From Albitalea sp966211955 (GTDB lineage: Bacteria > Pseudomonadota > Gammaproteobacteria > Burkholderiales > Burkholderiaceae_C): a DNA stretch of 64,000 bases. Every line of letters starts with the position of its first letter. Positions within the stretch are counted from its first letter, which is position 1. The notes under the pieces were generated by a model that saw nothing but the letters and a program-made list of their open reading frames with translations, searched no databases and had not been told where the DNA came from. The stretch covers positions 1 through 64,000 of the forward strand of contig CBIHOF010000009.1 of NCBI GenBank assembly GCA_966211955.1, read 5' to 3'. Positions 18,379-27,045 of the stretch are shown here, one piece after another. The position numbers were made by a program, and so were the translations under genes.

Positions 18379-19878
18379 TCAGCCCACGGCCGGCAGGTCT
18401 TCGCCCAGGTAGCGCGGCACGCCGGTGAGCACGCCGTGGAAGCGGTCGAGCGACGGCCCCACGCGCACGCCGCCTGCGCCGATGCTGAATTCCCGGATGG
18501 CTCGCTCGTGCGGCCCGCTGCGCTTCTTGAGCACCGAGATCGCGCCGCGGATGTTGCCTTGCAGTTCGAAGTAGCGCAGCAGGATGACGGCGTCGGCCAG
18601 GTAGCTGGCGTCCACCGGGCTTTCCATGTTCGAGCCGATGAGGCCTCGCTGAACCGAGACCAGCAGTGTGGCCGTGCCCTGCTGGCCGAGGTGCGTGAGC
18701 AGCTCGTGCAGCTGCGTATTGAGCAGCTTGTCGTGCGGCATCGCGTTGAGGAAGCCGTTGAGGCTGTCCATCACCACCACGCTGGCCTGCTCATCCGTCG
18801 CCACCTTCGACACCGTGTACAGCAGCTCGCCGGGTGACATCTCCGCCGGGTCGACCTGCTGGATCGACAGGCGGCCCGAGGCGAGCAGCGGCTCGATCTC
18901 CATGTCCAGCGAGGACAGACGCTTGCGCAGCGTCGTCAGGCCTTCGTCGAAGAGGAACATCGCCGCCCGCTCGCCGCGCCGCGCCGCCTCCACTGCATAT
19001 TGAGCGGCGATGGTCGACTTGCCCGTGCCAGGGCCGCCGGACAGCAGCGTGCTGGTGCCGCGCTCGATGCCGCCGCCGAGCAATGTGTCCAGCGCAGGCA
19101 CGCCGCTGCTCAGTGGCCCGGACGCGGAGCGCCCGCGATGCTTGGCGGCCACCAGCCGGGGGAAGATCTTGAGGCCGCCGCGCGCGATGCGAAAGTCGTG
19201 ATAGCCGCCGACGTACTCCCTGCCGCGGTACTTGATGACACGCAGGCGTCGCCGTGCGGAGCCGAACAGAGGCGTCTCCTGGTCGAGCTCGATGATGCCG
19301 TGCGTGATGCTTTGCAGCTGGGGGTCGTCCTCGCTGCCGGTGCAATCGTCCAGCACGAGCACCGTGCAGTGCCGGCCGGCGAAGTACTGCTTGAGGCCCA
19401 GCATCTGGCGCCGGTAGCGCAGCGGGGTGCCGGCCAGCAGGCGCAGTTCGGACAAGGAGTCGAACACGACGCGCACCGGTTTGCGCGAGTCGACCTCGTT
19501 GAGGATGGCCTTGGTGGTCTCGCTGAGCTCGACCTCGTCGGGTTGGAAGACGGTGTACTGCTCCTCCGGCGACAAGGTTTCCTCTGACGGAATGACCTCG
19601 AGGATCTGCACGCCTTCGAGCGACCAGCCATGCGAATCGGCCACGGCACGAATTTCCTCGTCCGTCTCGGACAGCGTCACATACAGCACCGACTCGCCGA
19701 CGCGCACGCCTTCCATCAGGAACTGCATCGCCAGCGTCGTCTTGCCCGAACCCGGTACGCCTTGCACCATGTAGAAGCGATTGCGCGTGAACCCTCCGCC
19801 CAGGATTTCGTCGAAGGTCGAGATGCCGGTGGACGCGGTGTCGCTGGCGGCAGTGGGTCGGCTGGCTTCTTTCTTCAT
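18379..19878 (-). CDS. KaiC-like double-domain RecA-fold ATPase
   Basis: 499 residues with two KaiC domains. CI has Walker A GVPGSGKT (40-47) and VVFDSLSEL as Walker B; CII has Walker A GGPGTGKS (281-288) and VVMDSLNG. Where cyanobacterial KaiC CI has two catalytic glutamates, this protein has LSETDEE, and CII has FDEG, so catalysis may differ. The region matching the CII phosphosites Ser431-Thr432 reads SYLAD (Ser425, Tyr426). No kaiA or kaiB is in the window. Such KaiC-like proteins in heterotrophs are tied to signalling or stress responses rather than a proven clock. The ribosome site GAGAGG precedes the ATG at 19878. Confidence 0.93.
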   Translation of the reverse strand: MKKEASRPTAASDTASTGISTFDEILGGGFTRNRFYMVQGVPGSGKTTLAMQFLMEGVRVGESVLYVTLSETDEEIRAVADSHGWSLEGVQILEVIPSEETLSPEEQYTVFQPDEVELSETTKAILNEVDSRKPVRVVFDSLSELRLLAGTPLRYRRQMLGLKQYFAGRHCTVLVLDDCTGSEDDPQLQSITHGIIELDQETPLFGSARRRLRVIKYRGREYVGGYHDFRIARGGLKIFPRLVAAKHRGRSASGPLSSGVPALDTLLGGGIERGTSTLLSGGPGTGKSTIAAQYAVEAARRGERAAMFLFDEGLTTLRKRLSSLDMEIEPLLASGRLSIQQVDPAEMSPGELLYTVSKVATDEQASVVVMDSLNGFLNAMPHDKLLNTQLHELLTHLGQQGTATLLVSVQRGLIGSNMESPVDASYLADAVILLRYFELQGNIRGAISVLKKRSGPHERAIREFSIGAGGVRVGPSLDRFHGVLTGVPRYLGEDLPAVG

Positions 19879-19985
19879 CGTTTCCTCTCATCCACGAGTC
19901 GGTGCGGGCCGCGTCGAGAACGAAAGCTCATTGCCGGCGCGCATCGGCGCCAGCCACAACATCCCCTTGCTTCATTCGTCCGAGA

Positions 19986-20006
19986 GGCCCCTGCCGGGGC
20001 CCTTTT
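19986..20006 (+). terminator. Plus-strand terminator-like hairpin between minus-strand genes
   Basis: GGCCCC pairs with GGGGCC around a TGCC loop (19986-20001), followed by CTTTT. The T-tract is on the plus strand, but both flanking genes are on minus and I find no plus gene ending here. It may be a fortuitous hairpin, or end a short unannotated transcript. Confidence 0.4.
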
Positions 20007-20060
20007 GCGGTTTCTATCTCGTTGGCAAACGGCGTGCCCGGCAGCCCCCCCTCTATGGCG

Positions 20061-21161
20061 CTAAACCGACACCACCCGGTTTCGCCCCTGCGCCTTGGCA
20101 AGGTACAACGCCTGGTCGGCGCGCGAGATGGTCTCGCCCACCGATTCGCCCGCGCGGTGTTCGGCCAGGCCTGCCGACACCGTGACCGACAACGGCGATG
20201 CAAGCCCCCCCGGCCTGAGCCCAGCGATGCGCTCGCGCAGCCGCTCGACGCCCAACCTGCCCAGCGGAGCGCGGGTGTCGGTCATCAGCAACAGGAATTC
20301 CTCGCCGCCCCAGCGGGCGATGGTGTCCGAAGCGCGGATGGCCGCGCGCGCCTCGGCGGCGAAGGCGCGCAGCACGGCGTCGCCCGCCGCATGGCCGTGG
20401 CTGTCGTTGACGAGCTTGAAGTGGTCCAGGTCCAGCATCACGATGCAGAACGGGTGGCCCGAGCGCATGCAGCGCTGGTGTTCGAGCTGCAGCAGGTTCT
20501 GCATGTGCCGGCGGTTGAAGAGGCCGGTGAGCTCATCGTGCGTGGCCAGGTCGTGGATGCGTTCGAGCGCCTGCGCAAGCTCCGTCTTCTGCGTTCGCAG
20601 CCGGTGCCGCAGCCGCGCGAGCTGGCTCGAGAGCAAGGAGGTGGCCAGCAGCATCGCCGCGAGCACGAAGAAGTGCAGAAACTCGACCTTCGGCTCGTAG
20701 ACGTCCGGCCGCACGTGCGACATCACGAACATGACGCCGGCGAACATCGCCACGCCCAGCCAGCCGAGCTGGCGCACGGTGCGCGGATCCAGCGAGTACA
20801 TGCCGAACATCATGGCGACGATGGGCGTGGCGAAGGCCGCGCCGCGGCCCGGGCCGGTGATGGCATAGGCCCACACGCCGCAAGCCAGGGCCGTGACGAT
20901 CTGCGCGAGCGCGAGCGACGGATCGGCGTAGGTGCGGTTGAAGCCCAGCCGGATGAAGATGAAGAAGCCACCGTAGCAGAGGACGGTGAAGCCGGTGTAC
21001 CAGCTCGCAGGCCCGGCAGGCACGAGCCCGGCCCACGCGGCGTAATTGACGCCCAGCACGCTGATGCCGATGAGGCCGGAGGCGATGGCCGTCTGCATCA
21101 GGCGGATGCGCTGGTGCGCATCGGTGCCGAGAAAGAAGTTGGCGAGCGTCGCGGGACTCAT
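20061..21161 (-). CDS. Membrane diguanylate cyclase (GGDEF)
   Basis: 366 residues: about six transmembrane segments (residues 25-180), a short coiled linker (QKTELAQALERIHDLATHDELTG) and a GGDEF domain with active-site GGEEF at 285-289. The inhibitory I-site RASD (276-279) lies five residues before it, so the enzyme should make c-di-GMP from two GTP and be product-inhibited. The start is ATG at 21161; an in-frame TTG at 21170 is less likely. It is 15 nt from the Lrp-family gene on the same strand. Confidence 0.93.
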   Translation of the reverse strand: MSPATLANFFLGTDAHQRIRLMQTAIASGLIGISVLGVNYAAWAGLVPAGPASWYTGFTVLCYGGFFIFIRLGFNRTYADPSLALAQIVTALACGVWAYAITGPGRGAAFATPIVAMMFGMYSLDPRTVRQLGWLGVAMFAGVMFVMSHVRPDVYEPKVEFLHFFVLAAMLLATSLLSSQLARLRHRLRTQKTELAQALERIHDLATHDELTGLFNRRHMQNLLQLEHQRCMRSGHPFCIVMLDLDHFKLVNDSHGHAAGDAVLRAFAAEARAAIRASDTIARWGGEEFLLLMTDTRAPLGRLGVERLRERIAGLRPGGLASPLSVTVSAGLAEHRAGESVGETISRADQALYLAKAQGRNRVVSV

Positions 21162-21176
21162 GCGGCCCAAAGCGTA

Positions 21177-21716
21177 TCAGCCGCCCTTCAAGTGCGACAA
21201 GGGCAGGGCTGCCCCGGCCTTCACCTCACCGAGCGAGAAGCTGGTGTGCAGGTCCTTCACGTTGGGCAAGGTGAGCAGCGTGTCCAGGCACAGGCGCGAG
21301 AAGGCGTCCAGGTCGGTCGCCATCACCTGCAGCTCGAAGGTGCCCGAGCCCGAGATGTAGTGGCAGGAGATGACCTCGGGGATGTGGCGGATGGCGTCTT
21401 CGAGCTCGCGCGTGGACGCCGCGTTGTTGCGCTCGCTGTCCACGCGCACGAAGGCCAGCACGCCAAGGCCGATCTTGCGGCGGTCCAGCTCCGCCCGGTA
21501 GCCGGTGATGTAGCGCTGGTCTTCGAGCCACTTCACGCGCCGCCAGGTGGGCGCGGCCGACAGGCCGATGCGCGCGGCCAGCTCGGTGTTGGACAGTCGC
21601 GCGTCGGCTTGCAGCTCGCGCAAGATGGCGATGTCATAGCGGTCGAGCGTGGCGCCATGGCTGTCGATGTCGGCGAGCTCGGGGGTTTTCCCGGGTGGTG
21701 GCTGCTTCGGCTTCAT
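21177..21716 (-). CDS. Lrp/AsnC family transcriptional regulator
   Basis: 179 residues with an N-terminal helix-turn-helix (LDRYDIAILRELQADARLSNTELAARIGLS, about residues 24-53) and a C-terminal RAM ligand-sensing domain (VLAFVRVDSER, CHYISGSGTFELQVMATD). An unusual Pro/Lys-rich 20-residue extension precedes the HTH. It is divergent from the indolepyruvate:ferredoxin oxidoreductase gene across 160 nt, which suggests it controls that gene in response to amino acids; this is inference from position. Confidence 0.93.
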   Translation of the reverse strand: MKPKQPPPGKTPELADIDSHGATLDRYDIAILRELQADARLSNTELAARIGLSAAPTWRRVKWLEDQRYITGYRAELDRRKIGLGVLAFVRVDSERNNAASTRELEDAIRHIPEVISCHYISGSGTFELQVMATDLDAFSRLCLDTLLTLPNVKDLHTSFSLGEVKAGAALPLSHLKGG

Positions 21717-21876
21717 GTTGCTTGAATCTCGTTGGATTGAGCAAGATTATTGCCGTGGCACCCTGATTCCAGGCACAGAAAGAAAAGACTTGTTGGAGGC
21801 AAAAACCTAAACTGACGCACCCCCGCTGGCCGCGCCAGCACCGCTTTGTCCACGTTTTCCCACGGAGTTTCCGCCG

Positions 21877-24800
21877 ATGAATGCACCGCTTCCCGAGTCC
21901 ATCCGCCGCGCCCTGGAGACCGTGTCGCTGGACGACAAGTACAGCCTGGAAAACGGCCGTGCCTTCATGAGCGGCGTACAGGCCCTGGTGCGCCTGCCCA
22001 TGCTGCAGCGCAAGCGCGATGCCTTCGCGGGGCTGAACACCGCGGGCTTCATCAGCGGCTACCGCGGCTCGCCGCTGGGCACCTACGACCAGGCGCTGTG
22101 GCAGGCCAAGAAGCATCTCGCGGCGCAGAACATCGTGTTCCAGCCGGGGGTGAACGAGGAGCTCGGCGCCACCGCCATCTGGGGCACGCAGCAGCTGGAC
22201 TTGTACCCGCAGACAAGCAAGTTCGACGGCGTGTTCGGCATCTGGTACGGCAAGGGCCCGGGCGTGGACCGCTGCTCCGACGTGTTCAAGCACGCCAACA
22301 TGGCAGGCACCGCCAAGCATGGCGGCGTGATCGCCATCGCGGGCGACGACCACATCGCCAAGAGCTCCACCGCCGCCCACCAGAGCGACCACATCTTCAA
22401 GGCCTGCGGCCTGCCGGTGTTCTTCCCGTCCTCGGTGCAGGACATCCTCGACATGGGCCTGCATGCCTTCGCGCTGAGCCGCTTCGCAGGCGTGTGGTCG
22501 GGCATGAAGACCATCCAGGAGATCGTCGAATCCGCGAGCAGCGTGTTCGTGGACCCGGACCGGGTCGACATCGTGATGCCGGAAGACTTCCAGATGCCGC
22601 CGGGCGGCCTGCACATCCGCTGGCCCGACGCGCCGCTGGAGCAGGAAGCGCGGCTCATGGACTACAAGTGGTACGCGGCGCTCGCGTACATCCGCGCCAA
22701 CAAGCTCAACCACAACGTCATCGAAGGCCCGAACGACCGCTTCGGCTTGATCGCCAGCGGCAAGGCCTACAACGACACGCGCCAGGCGCTGCATGACCTG
22801 GGCTTGGACGACGACACCTGCCGCCGCATCGGCATTCGCCTTCACAAAGTGAACGTGGTGTGGCCGCTGGAAGCCACCATCACCCGCGACTTCGCGCAGG
22901 GCCTGCAGGAAATCCTCGTCGTCGAGGAGAAGCGCCAGGTCATCGAATACCAGGTGAAGGAAGAGCTCTACAACTGGCGGCCCGACGTGCGGCCTGCGGT
23001 GCTCGGCAAGTTCGACGATGCCGAGGGCGACGGCTCGGGCGGCGAGTGGTCGCATGCGAACCCGGGGCAGCATTGGCTCTTGCGCGCGCAGGCCGACCTC
23101 ACGCCGGCGATCATCGCCAAGGCGATCGCCAAGCGGCTGAAGAAACTGGGCGTGGATGCCGACACTGCGGCGCGCATCGACTCGCGCATCGCGATCATCG
23201 AAGCGAAGGAACGCGCGCTCGCCACCATCGACGTGAAGTCGGCCGGCGACCGCACGCCCTGGTTCTGCAGCGGCTGCCCGCACAACACGAGCACCAAGGT
23301 GCCCGAGGGCTCGCGCGCGGTGGCCGGCATCGGCTGCCACTACATGGTGGTGTGGATGGACCGCTCGACGTCCACCTTCACGCAGATGGGCGGCGAAGGC
23401 GTGCCCTGGGTCGGCCAGGCGCCTTTCACCACGGAGCAGCACATCTTCGCCAACCTGGGCGACGGCACCTACTTCCACAGTGGGCTGCTGGCGATTCGCC
23501 AGGCCATCGCGTCGGGGGTGAACATCACCTACAAGATCCTCTACAACGATGCGGTCGCCATGACGGGCGGCCAGCAAGTCGGTGAGCGGCCGGAGGGCCA
23601 TTCGGTGCTGCAGATCATGCAGAGCCTGAAGGCCGAGGGCGTGGCCAAGCTGTGCATCGTGACCGACCAGCCCGAGAAGTACCAGGGCGCGGACTTGCTC
23701 GCCGGCGTCGAGGTGCATCACCGGGACAAGCTCGATGCGATCCAGCGCGAGTTCCGCGAGATCAAGGGCACGACGGCCATCATCTATGACCAGACGTGCG
23801 CGACGGAAAAGCGCCGCCGCCGCAAGCGCGGCACGATGGTGGACCCGAGCAAGCGCGTGGTCATCAACGAGCTGGTGTGCGAAGGCTGCGGCGATTGCTC
23901 GGTGAAGAGCAACTGCCTGAGCGTGGAGCCGGTGGAAACTGAGTTCGGCCGCAAGCGCCGCATCAACCAGAACAGCTGCAACAAGGACTACTCCTGCGTG
24001 AACGGCTTCTGCCCGAGCTTCGTCACGGTCGAGGGGGGGCAGATGAAGTCCGCGAAGAAGGGCGAGAAGAGTCGGCCGAATCCGTTCGCGCTGCCGCCCC
24101 TGCCCGAGCCTTCGCTGCCCTTGGCCGAGACGGCGTTCGGCATCGTGGTCGCGGGCGTGGGCGGCACGGGCGTCATCACCATCGGCCAGCTGCTCGGCAT
24201 GGCCGCGCACATCGAGGGCAAGGGCATCGTCACGCAGGACGCGGCCGGCCTCGCGCAAAAGGGCGGCGCAACCTGGAGCCACATCCAGATCGCCAACCGC
24301 ATGGAGGCGATCCTCACGACCAAGGTGGGCACGGCTGAAGCCGACCTCGTGATCGGCTGCGACCCGATCGTCACCGCCAACAAGAGCACGCTCGCGGTGA
24401 TGCGCGAAGGCCGGACCTTCGTGGCGCTGAACTCGCATGGCTCGCCGACCGCTGCTTTCGTGAGCAACCCGAACTGGCAGTTCCCGGGCGGCAACTGCGA
24501 GAACGCGGTCGCCAACGCCGCGGGTGCCGACCATGTCGGCATGCTGGACGCCGACAAGATCTCGGTGGAGCTGGTGGGCGACTCGCTCTACACCAACCCG
24601 CTGATGCTCGGCTACGCATGGCAGAAGGGCCGCATCCCGTTGAGCCATGCGGCGCTGATGCGCGCCATCGAGCTCAACGGCGTGCAGGTGGAGAACAACA
24701 AGACCGCTTTCGAGTGGGGTCGCCGCGCGGCGTTCGACCTCGCATCGGTGCAGCAGATGCTCAAGCCGGCGCAGGTGATCGAGTTCGTCAAGAAGTCCAC

Positions 24801-25449
24801 CAACGTCGACGAGCTGATTGCCAAGCGCGTGGAGTTCCTCACCGGCTACCAGGATGCTGCCTACGCCGCGCAGTACAAGGACTTCGTCGAAAAGGTTCGC
24901 GTGGCGGAAATGCCGCTGGGCGGCACGAAGCTCACCGAATCGGTAGCACGCTACCTGTTCAAGCTGATGGCCTACAAGGACGAGTACGAAGTGGCTCGCC
25001 TGCACACCGACAAGAGCTTCCTGAACAAGGTGGCGTCGCAGTTCGAGGGCGACTACAAGCTGCACTACCACCTCGCCCCGCCGATGACGGCAAAGAAGAA
25101 CGAGAAGGGCGAGCTGGTGAAGAAGTCCTATGGGCCGTGGATGCTCACGGCCTTCGGTGTGCTCGCGAAGCTCAAGGGCTTGCGTGGTACGGTGCTGGAT
25201 GTGTTCGGCTACACCGAGGAGCGCAAGATGGAACGCGCGCTGATCGGGCAGTACAAGGCGTCGATCGACGAAGTGCTGCGCGGGTTGACGGCGCAGAAGC
25301 TGTCACTGGCCGTCGAGATCGCGCGCATCCCGGAGGAGATCCGCGGGTATGGGCATGTGAAGGACCGGCACCTGGCCGCGGCGCGTCCGAAGTGGGATGG
25401 ATTGATGCAGCAGTGGCGCTCGGGCTCACCGACGCAGCAAGTGGCGTAG
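21877..25449 (+). CDS. Fused indolepyruvate:ferredoxin oxidoreductase
   Basis: 1190 residues, a fusion of the IorA and IorB functions, which oxidatively decarboxylate arylpyruvates from aromatic amino acids to aryl-acetyl-CoA with ferredoxin as acceptor. The N-terminal TPP-binding halves contain GFISGYRGSPLGTYD, PWFCSGCPHNTS and the GDGTYFHSG / YNDAVAMTGGQ TPP site. Near residues 665-715 is a cysteine-rich 4Fe-4S segment (CEGCGDC...CNKDYSC...CPSF). From about 755 follows the gamma-type domain (VVAGVGGTGVITIGQLL). The start at 21877 fits the family N-terminus. No separate ferredoxin gene is nearby. Confidence 0.95.
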   Translation: MNAPLPESIRRALETVSLDDKYSLENGRAFMSGVQALVRLPMLQRKRDAFAGLNTAGFISGYRGSPLGTYDQALWQAKKHLAAQNIVFQPGVNEELGATAIWGTQQLDLYPQTSKFDGVFGIWYGKGPGVDRCSDVFKHANMAGTAKHGGVIAIAGDDHIAKSSTAAHQSDHIFKACGLPVFFPSSVQDILDMGLHAFALSRFAGVWSGMKTIQEIVESASSVFVDPDRVDIVMPEDFQMPPGGLHIRWPDAPLEQEARLMDYKWYAALAYIRANKLNHNVIEGPNDRFGLIASGKAYNDTRQALHDLGLDDDTCRRIGIRLHKVNVVWPLEATITRDFAQGLQEILVVEEKRQVIEYQVKEELYNWRPDVRPAVLGKFDDAEGDGSGGEWSHANPGQHWLLRAQADLTPAIIAKAIAKRLKKLGVDADTAARIDSRIAIIEAKERALATIDVKSAGDRTPWFCSGCPHNTSTKVPEGSRAVAGIGCHYMVVWMDRSTSTFTQMGGEGVPWVGQAPFTTEQHIFANLGDGTYFHSGLLAIRQAIASGVNITYKILYNDAVAMTGGQQVGERPEGHSVLQIMQSLKAEGVAKLCIVTDQPEKYQGADLLAGVEVHHRDKLDAIQREFREIKGTTAIIYDQTCATEKRRRRKRGTMVDPSKRVVINELVCEGCGDCSVKSNCLSVEPVETEFGRKRRINQNSCNKDYSCVNGFCPSFVTVEGGQMKSAKKGEKSRPNPFALPPLPEPSLPLAETAFGIVVAGVGGTGVITIGQLLGMAAHIEGKGIVTQDAAGLAQKGGATWSHIQIANRMEAILTTKVGTAEADLVIGCDPIVTANKSTLAVMREGRTFVALNSHGSPTAAFVSNPNWQFPGGNCENAVANAAGADHVGMLDADKISVELVGDSLYTNPLMLGYAWQKGRIPLSHAALMRAIELNGVQVENNKTAFEWGRRAAFDLASVQQMLKPAQVIEFVKKSTNVDELIAKRVEFLTGYQDAAYAAQYKDFVEKVRVAEMPLGGTKLTESVARYLFKLMAYKDEYEVARLHTDKSFLNKVASQFEGDYKLHYHLAPPMTAKKNEKGELVKKSYGPWMLTAFGVLAKLKGLRGTVLDVFGYTEERKMERALIGQYKASIDEVLRGLTAQKLSLAVEIARIPEEIRGYGHVKDRHLAAARPKWDGLMQQWRSGSPTQQVA

Positions 25450-25458
25450 TGCCTTGCC

Positions 25459-25479
25459 CCCTCCCCCGCTGGGGGAGGG
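25459..25479. repeat. Perfect GC hairpin between convergent genes
   Basis: CCCTCCCCC and GGGGGAGGG form a 9-bp stem with a GCT loop exactly between the ends of the oxidoreductase gene (25449) and hutH (25489). There is no T-tract. The sequence matches the style of dispersed REP palindromes and may stabilise or end both transcripts. Confidence 0.55.
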
Positions 25480-25488
25480 AAGCAACAC

Positions 25489-26985
25489 TCAAGGCAGCGG
25501 AACGCCGCTTTCAACGAGCCGCGTCGCCGCCTCGATGTCCGGCGACACCAGCCGGTCTTCATGCATGAACGGCACCCGCTCACGCAGCAACGCGTGCAGC
25601 TTCTCGATCGGCGGCGACGACTTCAACGGACGATGAAACTCCAGCGCCTGCGCCGCCGACAACCACTCGATCGCGACGATGCCGGCCGTGTTGTCCAGCA
25701 TCTGGTGCAACCGCCTGGCCGCGTAGGTCGCCATCGACACATGGTCTTCCTGGTTCGCGCTCGTGGGCAGCGAATCCACGCTCGCCGGGTGCGCAAGCGA
25801 TTTGTTCTCGGAGGCGAGTGCCGCCGACGTCACCTGCGCAATCATGAAGCCCGAGTTCAACCCGCCGTGCTCGATGAGAAAAGCCGGCAGGCCCGACAGC
25901 ACCGGGTCCATCAGCATCGCCGTGCGCCGTTCCGACAGGGCACCGACCTCGGCGATCGCCAGCGCCATGTTGTCCGCCGCGAAAGCCACCGGCTCGGCGT
26001 GGAAGTTGCCGCCCGACAAGGCCTCCATCTGCTCGGCGAAGACCAGCGGGTTGTCCGACACGCCGTTGGCCTCGGTCAGCAAGATCTTGAAGGCATGGCG
26101 CATCTGGTCTAGACAAGCGCCCATCACCTGCGGCTGGCAGCGCAGGCAGTACGGGTCCTGCACCTTCTCGCAGTGCAGGTGCGACTGCCGCAGCGGGCTG
26201 TCGTGCAGCCAGTCGCGGTAGTGCCCCGCGACTTCGCGCTGGCCGGGTTGGCCGCGCACCGCATGGATGCGGTCGTCGAAGGGGGTGTCCGATCCCTTGG
26301 CAGCGTCCACCGTCATCGCGCCCACCGCAACGGCTGCGTCGAACACACGCTGCAGCCGCTGCGCCGCATGGAGGGCCAGCGCCGTCGAGCATTGCGTGCC
26401 ATTGAGCAGCGCGAGCCCCTCCTTGGGGCCAAGCTCCAGCGGCTTGAGGCCGGCTCGCGCCAGCCCTTGCACCGCACTCATGCGCTCGCCGCCGACGAAC
26501 ACCTCGCCGATGCCGATCAGCACACCAGACAGGTGCGCAAGCGGCGCCAGATCGCCGGAGGCGCCGACCGACCCCTTTTCGGGCACGACCGGCAGCACGT
26601 CGGCGTTGAGCAACGCAAAGAGCGCATCGATGACTTCCCCACGCACGCCCGACACACCGTGCGCGAGGCTGGCCGCCTTCAAGAGGAGCATGAGGCGCAC
26701 GATCGGTGCATCCAGCGGCTTGCCCACGCCGGCGCTGTGCGACAGGACCAGGTTCTTCTGCAATTGCGCCAGCTGGTCGTCGGCGATTCGGGTTTGCGCG
26801 AGCTTGCCGAAACCGGTGTTGATGCCGTACACCGCGTCGTGCCGCGAAACGAGTTCGCGGACCGCGCGAACGCTCGCCTTGATGCGCTGCCTTGCAGACG
26901 CCGCCAGTGCAAATCGGCTGCCGCCCTCGGCCGCGCACTGCAGCAAGTGAGCGTTCAATCCACCGGGCTCGATCGTGTGAAGCAT
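25489..26985 (-). CDS. hutH: Histidine ammonia-lyase
   Basis: Deaminates L-histidine to urocanate, the first step of the Hut pathway. The 498-residue protein has the ASG triad (142-144, in GSVGASGDLAPLAHL) that cyclises to the MIO cofactor, the YGINTGFG motif (53-60), NGTQCSTALA and EALSGGNFHAEPVAF. The start at 26985 is the usual family start. It is divergent from hutC with a HutC-type palindrome between them. The other hut genes (U, I, G/F) are not in the window. Confidence 0.96.
   Translation of the reverse strand: MLHTIEPGGLNAHLLQCAAEGGSRFALAASARQRIKASVRAVRELVSRHDAVYGINTGFGKLAQTRIADDQLAQLQKNLVLSHSAGVGKPLDAPIVRLMLLLKAASLAHGVSGVRGEVIDALFALLNADVLPVVPEKGSVGASGDLAPLAHLSGVLIGIGEVFVGGERMSAVQGLARAGLKPLELGPKEGLALLNGTQCSTALALHAAQRLQRVFDAAVAVGAMTVDAAKGSDTPFDDRIHAVRGQPGQREVAGHYRDWLHDSPLRQSHLHCEKVQDPYCLRCQPQVMGACLDQMRHAFKILLTEANGVSDNPLVFAEQMEALSGGNFHAEPVAFAADNMALAIAEVGALSERRTAMLMDPVLSGLPAFLIEHGGLNSGFMIAQVTSAALASENKSLAHPASVDSLPTSANQEDHVSMATYAARRLHQMLDNTAGIVAIEWLSAAQALEFHRPLKSSPPIEKLHALLRERVPFMHEDRLVSPDIEAATRLVESGVPLP
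26105..26116. promoter_or_regulatory. Second HutC-type box inside hutH
   Basis: TGGTCTAGACAA here is identical over 12 nt to the box in the hutH-hutC intergenic region. It lies about 870 nt into the hutH coding region. CTAG is rare in this high-GC DNA, so a chance repeat is unlikely. It could be an auxiliary operator or roadblock site. Confidence 0.45.
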
Positions 26986-27003
26986 GGGTTTGTCTCTAGC
27001 AAG

Positions 27004-27015
27004 TGGTCTAGACAA
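27004..27015. promoter_or_regulatory. Probable HutC operator between hutH and hutC
   Basis: TGGTCTAGACAA lies 19 nt before the hutH start and 31 nt before the hutC start. It contains the palindrome GTCTAGAC, in line with the GntR/HutC operator style (TTGT-centre-ACAA). Binding here would repress both hutH and hutC until urocanate is present. Confidence 0.65.
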
Positions 27016-27045
27016 CTTTAGCATGCCGTCCCATAGAATGTTCGA

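Noticed and set aside
21634..25071. A 1145-codon open frame on minus, opposite the indolepyruvate oxidoreductase gene
   Set aside because: It is an antisense shadow of a well-conserved gene in GC-rich DNA; composition is His/Arg/Val-rich with no family features.
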